DNA from: Methylobacterium sp. E-005
GTDB taxonomy: Bacteria; Pseudomonadota; Alphaproteobacteria; Rhizobiales; Beijerinckiaceae
Assembly: GCF_022829725.1 (NCBI RefSeq)
Contig: NZ_JAKSYG010000019.1
Location: 1-54,478, forward strand
Length of the DNA stretch: 54,478 bases
Direction of reading: 5' to 3'
The first letter of the stretch is position 1, and every line of letters begins with the position of its first letter. Shown here piece by piece: positions 47,833 to 54,478 of the stretch. The translations under genes were made by a program, and so were the position numbers. The notes below the pieces were generated by a model that made no database searches, was not told the DNA's origin, and saw only the letters and a program-made list of their open reading frames with translations.

Positions 47833-48132
47833 CGTCGGTCCCAGAATCGTGTCGCGCCGCGCTGGCGCCGTTCGGCGTTCTTATGGTGACCGAGCGCGCG
47901 CGAGTCCAGCCACGGGAGCTTTGTGTCGCCGTGGGGCAACGTGCGCTGCGCGGTTCGTCGCACCACAACTTGTCCGGACGGTTCCGCCCAACCCAGGGCT
48001 GTGAATCGAAAATAATCCCGATCCGATTCCCGGAAGCCGGAAGGGCACTTATCCGGGGCGGCCATGATATCCACAGGAATCTCCGAGCCGGCACAAGATC
48101 TAGCGGGGAACCGAGTCGGCGCACACTACTTG
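47833..48132. other. Intergenic region between NDUFA12 and the nrdJ promoter
   Basis: About 300 bases with no convincing gene. A DnaA-box-like TATCCACA occurs at about 48068-48075 (one mismatch from TTATCCACA). No cobalamin-riboswitch core could be recognised, and no clear NrdR box was seen. Small frames here lack support. Confidence 0.45.
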
Positions 48133-48162
48133 TTGACGTGAGAGCGAAGAAAGCGGTATCGT
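48133..48162 (+). promoter_or_regulatory. Sigma-70-type promoter for nrdJ
   Basis: TTGACG (48133-48138), an 18-base spacer and TATCGT (48157-48162) form a good promoter match. It predicts a leader of roughly 175 bases before the nrdJ ATG. That leader contains a perfect 14-base palindrome GGACACGCGTGTCC (48311-48324) just ahead of the GGGAGAGG ribosome site. Confidence 0.55.
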
Positions 48163-48344
48163 CCCGGCATCGGTCGCGCCCCGGAGTGGCGCATTGAGCA
48201 GGGGCGACCGGTTCACGAATTCATAAGCGGACCCAGGGCGCGCTCGACACTTGGGCGTGGCCGGATCCGCATCCCACAATCGGGCAGAGACTCCGCGTCG
48301 CGCGGAGCCGGGACACGCGTGTCCTGTCGGGAGAGGTCTGTTTC

Positions 48345-51300
48345 ATGCGCTTCGAGCGTCGCTACACCACGACCGGACAATCCCCCTACGCCGGGATCCC
48401 CTTCCGCAAGGCGCTGAGCGAGATCCGCAACCCGGATGGGTCGGTGGTGTTCCGCCTCGACGGGATCGACGTGCCGGAGAGCTGGAGCCAGGTGGCGAGC
48501 GATGTGCTCGCGCAGAAGTACTTCCGCAAGGCGGGCGTCCCGGCCCGTCTGCGCAGGATCGAGGAGAACGCGGTCCCATCCTTCCTCTGGCGCTCGGTGC
48601 CGGACGACGCGGCGCTGGCCGAGCTGCCCGAGGACGAACGCTTCGTCTCCGAATCCTCCGCCACGCAGGTGTTCGACCGGCTCGCCGGCTGCTGGACCTA
48701 CTGGGGCTGGAAGGGCGGCTACTTCTCGTCGGAGGAGGACGCCTCGGCCTTCATGGACGAGCTGCGCTTCATGCTGGCCCGCCAGATGGTGGCGCCGAAC
48801 TCGCCGCAATGGTTCAACACCGGCCTGCACTGGGCCTATGGCATCGATGGCCCCAGCCAGGGCCACTATTACTGCGACCCGCAGACCGGCGCGCTCACCA
48901 AGTCGGCCTCGGCCTACGAGCACCCGCAGCCGCATGCCTGCTTCATCCAGTCGGTCCAGGACGACCTCGTGAACGAGGGCGGCATCATGGATCTGTGGGT
49001 GCGCGAGGCGCGCCTGTTCAAGTACGGCTCCGGTACCGGCTCGAACTTCTCGATGCTGCGCGGTGAGAACGAGAAGCTCGGCGGCGGCGGCAAGTCGTCG
49101 GGCCTGATGAGCTTCCTCAAGATCGGCGACCGGGCGGCCGGCGCGATCAAGTCGGGCGGCACCACGCGCCGCGCCGCCAAGATGGTGATCGTCGACATCG
49201 ATCACCCGGATATCGAGTCGTTCATCGACTGGAAGGTGAAGGAGGAGCAGAAGGTCGCCGCCCTGGTGACCGGCTCCAAGGTTGTCTCCAAGCACCTGAA
49301 CCTGGTGATGAAGGCCTGCACGCAGTGCGAGGCCGAGGGGGATGCCTGCTTCGATCCGGAGCGTAACCCGGCCCTCAAGCGCGAGATCAAGGCCGCCCGC
49401 CGCGCCTCGGTGCCGGATGCCTATATCAAGCGCGTCGTCCAGTTCGCCCGGCAGGGCTTCACCAAGATCGACTTCCCCGTCTACGACACCGACTGGGATT
49501 CGGAGGCCTACCTCACGGTCGCCGGCCAGAACTCCAACAACTCGGTCTCGCTGACTGACGACTTCCTGCGCGCCGTCGAGGCGGATGCGGACTGGAGGCT
49601 CCAAGCCCGCACGACCGGCAAGGTCACCAAGACCCTGAAGGCCCGCGACCTGTGGGAGCGGATCGGCGAGGCCGCCTGGGCCTCGGCGGATCCGGGCCTG
49701 CACTTCAACACCACGATGAATGATTGGCACACCTGCCCGGCGGGCGGGCGGATCCGGGCCTCGAACCCGTGCTCCGAGTACATGTTCCTCGACGACACCG
49801 CCTGCAATCTCGCCTCGGCGAACCTGCTGACGATGTACGATCGCGAGACCAAGCGCTTCGACGTCGAGGCCTTCGAGCACCTGAACCGCCTCTGGACGGT
49901 GGTGCTCGAGATCTCGGTGATGATGGCGCAGTTCCCGTCGAAGGAGATCGCGGAACTCTCCTACCGCTACCGGACGCTGGGCCTCGGCTACGCCAATATC
50001 GGTGGCCTGCTGATGACCATGGGCCTGCCCTACGATTCGGATGCGGGCCGGGCTCTGGCCGGCGCGCTCACAGCGATCATGACCGGCGTCGCCTATGCCA
50101 CCTCGGCCGAGATGGCCGCGGAGCTCGGCACCTTCCCGGCCTATGACGAGAATGCCGACGCGATGCTGCGGGTGATCCGCAACCATCGCCGGGCCGCGTA
50201 TGGCGAAGCCCAGGGCTACGAGTTCCTCAACGTCGCCCCGGTCGGGCTCGACCATGCCAACATCCCGCAGGCGGATCTGGGCGATCATGCCCGCGCCGCC
50301 TGGGACCGGGCGCTGAAGCTCGGCGAGGAGCACGGCTACCGCAACGCGCAGGCCACCGTGATCGCGCCGACCGGCACGATCGGTCTCGTGATGGATTGCG
50401 ACACGACCGGCATCGAGCCCGACTTCGCCCTGGTGAAGTTCAAGAAGCTCGCGGGCGGCGGCTACTTCAAGATCATCAACCAGGCCGCCCCCGACGCCCT
50501 CCGGGCGCTCGGTTACCGCGAATCCGAGATCGCCGAGATCGAGGCTTACGCGGTCGGCCACGGCTCGATGGGTCAGGCTCCGGGGATCAACCCGACGACG
50601 CTGCGCGCGAAGGGCTTCACGGACGAGAAGATCGCCACGGTGGAGAAGGGCCTGAAGTCGGCCTTCGACATCAAGTTCGTGTTCAACCGCTGGACGCTCG
50701 GCGACGACTTCCTGACCCAGACCCTCAAGGTCCCGGGCGAGAAGCTCGCCGACCCGACCTTCGAACTGCTGCCGTTCCTCGGCTTCAGCAAGAAGGAGAT
50801 CGAGGCCGCCAACACCCATATCTGCGGGGCCATGACGCTGGAGGGCGCGCCCTTCCTCAAGGTCGAGCACTACCCGGTGTTCGATTGCGCCAATCCCTGT
50901 GGCCGGATCGGCAAGCGCTACCTCTCGGTCGAGAGCCACATCCGCATGATGGCGGCGGCGCAGCCCTTCATCTCGGGGGCGATCTCCAAGACCATCAACA
51001 TGCCGAACGACGCCACGGTGGAGGATTGCAAGGCGGCCTATCTGCTGTCCTGGCGCCTGGCCCTCAAGGCGAACGCCCTCTACCGCGACGGTTCGAAGCT
51101 GTCGCAGCCGCTGAACTCGGCCCTCATCGCGGATGAGGACGACGAGGCCGACGAGGGGATCGAGGCGCTGATGCAGGCCCCGGCCGCCGCCAAGGCCGCG
51201 GCGGTTGCGGAGAAGATCGTCGAGCGGGTGATCGAGCGCGTCGAGCGGATCCGGTCCCGCGAGAAGCTACCGACCCGCCGGAAGGGCTACACCCAGAAGG

Positions 51301-52076
51301 CGGTGGTCGGCGGACACAAGGTCTACCTGCGCACCGGCGAGTACGACGACGGCCGCCTCGGCGAGATCTTCATCGACATGCATAAGGAAGGCGCGACCTT
51401 CCGGAGCCTGATGAACAACTTCGCCATCGCGATCTCGCTCGGCCTCCAATACGGCGTGCCGCTCGAGGAGTACGTGGAGGCCTTCACCTTCACGCGGTTC
51501 GAGCCGGCCGGCTTCGTGCAGGGCAACGACGCGATCAAGAACGCGACCTCGCTCTTGGACTACGTGTTCCGTGAGCTCGCGGTCTCGTATCTCGGCCGCG
51601 CCGACCTTGCCCATGTCAGCCCCGCCGAGATCGGCGGCACGGTGATCGGAGGCGGCGAGAGCGGCGACACGACCCGCGAGGGTCCGAAGCCTGCCCCGGC
51701 CTCCTCGGTCGTCTCCCGCGGCCTGCTCCGCGGCTCGGCCGACCGCCTGACCCTGATCCAGGGCGGCCCGGCCGGTGCCAGCCTCGGTGTCGGAGCGGCG
51801 AACGCCGGTCAGTCGGCCCCGGCCGGCGGGACGGTCCACGCGATCCGCGGCAGCACAGCGCTGAAGGCAGAGCCGGCGGTCGCCGGCCAGGCCGAGACGA
51901 TCGCCGACACCCTCCCCTTCGCCAAGGCGGAGCGGAGCGTCGCCGACCGGCGGGCCGAGGCGAAGATGAAGGGCTATGTCGGCGAGGCCTGCCCGGAATG
52001 CGCGAACTTCACGCTGGTCCGCAATGGCACCTGCCTGAAGTGCGACACCTGCGGCAGCACCACCGGTTGCTCGTAG
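48345..52076 (+). CDS. nrdJ: Vitamin B12-dependent (class II) ribonucleotide reductase
   Basis: A 1243-residue adenosylcobalamin-dependent reductase making deoxyribonucleotides. Seen: [15 protein letters not shown], the redox Cys199 in PHACFIQ, the loop [11 protein letters not shown], the thiyl-radical Cys476 in [24 protein letters not shown], and a long C-terminal extension ending in [10 protein letters not shown] and CLKCDTCG, the Cys-rich tail that regenerates the active site. Length fits the large alphaproteobacterial form. ATG at 48345 behind GGGAGAGG; stop TAG. It depends on cobalamin. Confidence 0.96.
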   Translation: MRFERRYTTTGQSPYAGIPFRKALSEIRNPDGSVVFRLDGIDVPESWSQVASDVLAQKYFRKAGVPARLRRIEENAVPSFLWRSVPDDAALAELPEDERFVSESSATQVFDRLAGCWTYWGWKGGYFSSEEDASAFMDELRFMLARQMVAPNSPQWFNTGLHWAYGIDGPSQGHYYCDPQTGALTKSASAYEHPQPHACFIQSVQDDLVNEGGIMDLWVREARLFKYGSGTGSNFSMLRGENEKLGGGGKSSGLMSFLKIGDRAAGAIKSGGTTRRAAKMVIVDIDHPDIESFIDWKVKEEQKVAALVTGSKVVSKHLNLVMKACTQCEAEGDACFDPERNPALKREIKAARRASVPDAYIKRVVQFARQGFTKIDFPVYDTDWDSEAYLTVAGQNSNNSVSLTDDFLRAVEADADWRLQARTTGKVTKTLKARDLWERIGEAAWASADPGLHFNTTMNDWHTCPAGGRIRASNPCSEYMFLDDTACNLASANLLTMYDRETKRFDVEAFEHLNRLWTVVLEISVMMAQFPSKEIAELSYRYRTLGLGYANIGGLLMTMGLPYDSDAGRALAGALTAIMTGVAYATSAEMAAELGTFPAYDENADAMLRVIRNHRRAAYGEAQGYEFLNVAPVGLDHANIPQADLGDHARAAWDRALKLGEEHGYRNAQATVIAPTGTIGLVMDCDTTGIEPDFALVKFKKLAGGGYFKIINQAAPDALRALGYRESEIAEIEAYAVGHGSMGQAPGINPTTLRAKGFTDEKIATVEKGLKSAFDIKFVFNRWTLGDDFLTQTLKVPGEKLADPTFELLPFLGFSKKEIEAANTHICGAMTLEGAPFLKVEHYPVFDCANPCGRIGKRYLSVESHIRMMAAAQPFISGAISKTINMPNDATVEDCKAAYLLSWRLALKANALYRDGSKLSQPLNSALIADEDDEADEGIEALMQAPAAAKAAAVAEKIVERVIERVERIRSREKLPTRRKGYTQKAVVGGHKVYLRTGEYDDGRLGEIFIDMHKEGATFRSLMNNFAIAISLGLQYGVPLEEYVEAFTFTRFEPAGFVQGNDAIKNATSLLDYVFRELAVSYLGRADLAHVSPAEIGGTVIGGGESGDTTREGPKPAPASSVVSRGLLRGSADRLTLIQGGPAGASLGVGAANAGQSAPAGGTVHAIRGSTALKAEPAVAGQAETIADTLPFAKAERSVADRRAEAKMKGYVGEACPECANFTLVRNGTCLKCDTCGSTTGCS

Positions 52077-52107
52077 CCGCTCTATCCGATGAGTTGTTGT
52101 CTAGCGT

Positions 52108-52136
52108 GAGGCAAAAGATGATCACTTTTGCTTCTC
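52108..52136 (+). terminator. Hairpin after nrdJ, possible terminator
   Basis: GCAAAAG (52111-52117) pairs with CTTTTGC (52125-52131) around ATGATCA, with an outer GAG/CTC pair. It lies 32 bases after the nrdJ stop. The 3' side is only partly T-rich, so terminator strength is uncertain. Confidence 0.45.
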
Positions 52137-52292
52137 AAAGGCCCGTCGCGGAGAGGCATAACTTGCCAAATTGGTTCGGCCGTCAGCTAGCTCGCTGCGG
52201 CTACAGAGCCCTGAACTGCATCAGTCCGCGAGTATCACTGGCGGTCTTAACCGGGAAAACGACTGAGAGACTGATCTAACGAGCACCGACAT

Positions 52293-52315
52293 GGCGGCGG
52301 GCGTAGCCCGCCGCC
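52293..52315. repeat. Perfect 10-bp GC hairpin upstream of the CBASS genes
   Basis: GGCGGCGGGC (52293-52302) and GCCCGCCGCC (52306-52315) form a 10-bp stem with a 3-base loop. No T-run follows. It may be a second transcription stop for nrdJ or an insulator ahead of the capV-like gene. The rest of 52137-52382 shows no supported gene, and its composition is more AT-rich than the core genes. Confidence 0.5.
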
Positions 52316-52382
52316 GGATGATTCAAAGAACAAAACGGGATCAAGCTTAGCTATAGCCCAGAAGGGGTGGAAGGAGTCCAAG

Positions 52383-53528
52383 ATGGATAATGTAAAGCAG
52401 CCCGCCGCTGCTCTACCTGAGACGGCGATGCGACCGTACCGCGTGCTAAGTCTTGACGGTGGCGGGATGCGAGGTGTCTACACCGCCGAGTTCCTGAACC
52501 GCTTGACCAGCTAGTTTGCGCGTATCAGGGGCGAGGAAGCACTCGATCTCGGCAAGGGCTTCGACTACATTACGGGTACGAGCACAGGTGCCATCGTCGC
52601 CTGCGCCTTGGCCATTGGAAAGCCGTTGGATGAGGTCGTCGAACTCTACAGGGAGAACGGGCGTCACATCTTTCCCCACCGCATCAAAGGCGTTCTGAGC
52701 GCGCTTTACCGCGCTCTCCTGTTAGGCGACACGGTAGTGCGAGCCGGCGACGGTGCCTTGCGGGAAGCCCTTGTCGGCGTGCTCGGCGAGCTTCGCGTAA
52801 TCGATGTCTACGAGCGTCGGGGGATCTCGCTTTCGGTGCCGACCGTGGCGATGAAGACCCATCGTTCCTGGGTTTTCAAGAAGACGCCGAAGAGCGGCCC
52901 GCGAGACGATCTCTACCCGTTGGTGGACGTCTGCATGGCGTCGAGCGCTGCACCCATCTACCGCTCTCTCGCGGCCATCGACGACCCCATGGCCAAGCAC
53001 GGGCTCAAGCAGATCTTCGCCGACGGCGGCCTTCGGGCGAACAACCCGATCCTGGTTGGCATGATTGACGCCTTGGCGGTCGCGCCGCCGGGACAGCCCA
53101 TCGAGGTGTTCTCGCTCGGCACCTGCTCCCGCCCCGAGGGCGAGCACCTCACCGAGCGCGAGGTGCACCGCTCGATGCTGAAGTGGAAGCTCGGGGCAGA
53201 CGTGGCCCCCCTCAGCATCACCGCGCAGGAGTTCGCCTTCGACAACATGGCGCGGTTCCTTGCCGGCATCCTGACGCAAGCGGGCAGGCCAGTGCGGACG
53301 CTGCGCTTTCCCAAAAAAGATGTGCCGGCAGAGATGATGCCATTCCTCGCCCTCGACGACGCGAGAAAGGCGGCCGTGGATCGCCTGATCCAGCAGGCGA
53401 ACTCCGATGCCGACGTGACGAAGAGCTCCTGCGACGACCTGAACAACGCCGACGGTCGAATGGTGAAAGCCTTGATGATGGACCTGCCGGCTATGCCAGC
53501 GACGGGCGTGGATTGGAGTGCGCTATGA
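52383..53528 (+). pseudogene. capV: CapV-type patatin phospholipase, CBASS effector, interrupted by an in-frame TAG
   Basis: Reads as a 381-residue patatin-like phospholipase if the TAG at 52512-52514 (codon 44) is read through. Catalytic features are on both sides: oxyanion loop DGGGMRGVY at about 25-33 before the stop, nucleophile GTSTG and catalytic Asp in FADGGLRANNP after it. ATG at 52383 follows AAGGAG. In V. cholerae CapV is switched on by 3'3'-cGAMP and degrades the membrane of phage-infected cells. The next downstream ATG (52608) lies after the Ser nucleophile, so restart would not rescue activity. The TAG may replace a Gln codon (TS-stop-FAR). The gene ends overlapping the CD-NTase ATG by 4 bases. 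Confidence 0.85.
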
Positions 53529-54167
53529 CGAAGGACACGAACGAACAGCTTCGCCGTTTCCACGGCGACCGCGTCTGGATGGACGCAACGGGCCGCCGGG
53601 ACATTTTCGGCAAGGCCAAGTCGAACCGCAACCGTTTGCGGAACGGCTTAGCCCGCGATGGAAAACCGACGCCGGTCGGTTTAGCGACGCAGGGATCTTA
53701 CGCCATGCGGACGATGATCCAGAACGACGATGGAGATTACGACGTCGACGACGGGGTTTACTTCGCTCAAGAGGACCTCGTCGGCCCGAACGGCGGCGTG
53801 ATGTCTGCGCTCGCCGCACGTTAGATGGTCTGCGACGCCCTTCAAGACGGGCGTTTCAGCGAAAACCGGAGGTCAGGAACAACTGCGTCCGCATCCAATA
53901 TGCGAAGCCCAACAGCTACCACGTGGACGTTCCAATCTACCGTCGTAACCGAACTAAGCACCCGTACACGGGTGTAATCACGGACAAGTACGAATTAGCA
54001 AGCGCCGATTGGAAGGGATCCGATGCGCTGAATGTGACCAAGTGGTTCAAGAAGCGCAACGAGGAAACGAGCGGCGACACGTCTAGGGACGGCGACAAGG
54101 GACAGTTCGTTCGCGTCGTCCGTCTCGTGAAGGCCTTCGCGCGCAGCCGTCCCCACTGGAGTTGGCC
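53525..54167 (+). pseudogene. dncV: DncV-like CD-NTase (CBASS cyclic-dinucleotide synthase), broken and truncated
   Basis: The start shows the CD-NTase active site: TQGSYAMRT (Gly57-Ser58) and DYDVDDGVYF with metal Asp73 and Asp75, very like TQGSF...MDIDDGTYM of V. cholerae DncV. A TAG at 53822-53824 ends the frame after 99 residues. Past it, the protein continues in the same frame to FSE, then a missing base in the A-run at 53862-53865 shifts the frame; the other frame then gives the third metal Asp in HVDVPIY (53926-53928), KYELASADWKG and RVVRLVKAFARSRPHW. Around 54168 the sequence changes to an IS3 end, so the C-terminal half is lost. Non-functional as read. Confidence 0.85.
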
Positions 54168-54478
54168 TGCCCCCATTCGGTGGCCCGAGTTCGAAGTTAG
54201 TGCATCGTCGGTCGGCTGACGATGGCAGGGCGCGCGGACGGCACTGATCCGCTCGGTTCAGTTGGCCAGAGGACGACCTCCGGCGCGGGTGGCTGGTAGC
54301 CGAGCGACGAGTGCGGCCGGATGCTGTTGTAGTGCCTCCGCCATCGCTCGATCACGACGCCGGCCTCCTTGAGAGTATAGAATACCTCACCGTTGAGGAG
54401 TTCAGCCCGCAGCTTTGCGTTGAAGCTCCCGCAATAGCCTTTCTCCCACGGACTGCCAGGCTCGATATAGGCGGTGGG
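54168..54478 (-). mobile_element. IS3-family insertion sequence, right end (continues beyond window)
   Basis: The CD-NTase similarity stops near 54168, where TGCCCCCATTCGGTGGCCC begins; the leading TG and G/C-rich run look like an IS3-type terminal repeat. The rest of the window encodes the transposase end on the minus strand. The exact terminus and target duplication cannot be fixed without the other end. Confidence 0.6.
54197..54478 (-). CDS. IS3-family transposase (OrfB) C-terminus, cut by window edge
   Basis: Minus-strand frame open at the window edge, ending in TAA at 54199-54197: 93 residues. It matches the end of the rve integrase core: YIEPGSPWEKGYCGSFNAK, then LLNGEVFYTLKEA, RWRRHYNSIRPHSSLGYQPPAPE. 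The third catalytic residue of the DDE triad normally sits in a GYxESF motif; here it reads GYCGSF (codon GGG instead of an expected GAG). If this is not a sequencing error the transposase is inactive. The rest of the gene lies outside the window. Confidence 0.85.
   Translation of the reverse strand, partial: PTAYIEPGSPWEKGYCGSFNAKLRAELLNGEVFYTLKEAGVVIERWRRHYNSIRPHSSLGYQPPAPEVVLWPTEPSGSVPSARPAIVSRPTMH

Noticed and set aside
47823..48074. 83-residue frame upstream of NDUFA12
   Set aside because: No ribosome site or recognisable domain; it covers the likely NDUFA12 promoter and leader.
48213..50939. Very long antisense frame opposite nrdJ
   Set aside because: High-GC antisense frame with Arg/Gly/His-rich composition; nrdJ on the other strand has all family motifs.
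52118..52279. Possible 53-residue small protein between nrdJ and capV
   Set aside because: An ATG with a weak GAGG upstream exists, but the start lies in a hairpin, the sequence has no domain and no independent support.
52512..52514. Amber codon as a recoded sense codon
   Set aside because: TAG is used as a normal stop by accB and nrdJ in the same window, and the downstream gene carries a frameshift and an IS insertion, so decay is the simpler explanation.
52608..53528. A separate 306-residue gene starting at the ATG at 52608
   Set aside because: It starts after the GTSTG nucleophile of the patatin domain; similarity continues upstream in the same frame through the TAG, so it is the broken remainder of one gene.
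53518..54219. One continuous 233-residue gene spanning the CD-NTase region
   Set aside because: Its first third is out of frame with the GS...DxD protein and its last residues run into the IS end; it joins a shadow frame with the downstream CD-NTase fragment.

Overview
The window reads as chromosomal DNA of a high-GC alphaproteobacterium of the order Hyphomicrobiales (Rhizobiales), most likely Methylobacterium or a close relative. The pointers are an Irr-type Fur protein with an N-terminal Cys-Pro heme motif divergent from fabA-fabB-fabI, a leuA gene behind a leucine attenuator, a vitamin B12-dependent class II ribonucleotide reductase, the alphaproteobacterial complex I subunit NDUFA12, and large palindromic intergenic repeats. 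The genus is an inference from gene content and style; no marker gene here fixes the species.

Layout. Positions 1-3750 are the integrase-proximal end of a genomic island or prophage: a cascade of small overlapping phage-type genes (including a DUF551-like protein, a free-standing ClpX-type zinc finger and an AlpA/excisionase-like HTH protein) leading into a tyrosine integrase that lies against the 3' end of a tRNA-Lys(CUU) gene. From 3900 to 52076 the DNA is conventional core genome: leucine synthesis (leuA and leuB, divergent, with a leader attenuator), quinone synthesis (ubiE, ubiB), zapE coupled to a hybrid sensor kinase, comF, a run of small conserved proteins, fatty-acid synthesis (fabI, fabB, fabA) opposite irr, a 2-hydroxyacid dehydrogenase, two tandem membrane-anchored cyclic-nucleotide-binding proteins, an amine-oxidase-like flavoprotein, an EI24/CysZ-like membrane protein, an orphan RND adaptor, a cupredoxin, a GGDEF/EAL protein, aroG (class II DAHP synthase), a stand-alone sigma region 1.1-like protein, gor / O-antigen-ligase-like gene / DUF2059 / rpiA, gph, an aminotransferase, a DsbA-like oxidoreductase, accB-accC-aat, DUF2155, NDUFA12 and nrdJ.

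The most interesting region is 52077-54478. Immediately after nrdJ lies a two-gene anti-phage CBASS module of the Vibrio cholerae capV-dncV type: a patatin-like phospholipase followed, with a 4-nt ATGA overlap, by a DncV-like CD-NTase. Both genes are broken: an in-frame TAG in capV, an in-frame TAG and a one-base deletion in the CD-NTase gene, and an IS3-family element that cuts off the CD-NTase C-terminal half. The visible transposase end itself lacks the expected catalytic Glu. The window ends inside the IS.

Regulatory structure that can be read directly includes the leuA attenuator with a leucine-rich leader peptide, sigma-70-like promoters for irr and nrdJ, intrinsic terminators after irr and after a newly noted 38-residue membrane protein, and strong hairpins around the tRNA-Lys/leuA junction and after nrdJ. 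No CRISPR array, rRNA or replication origin was seen.
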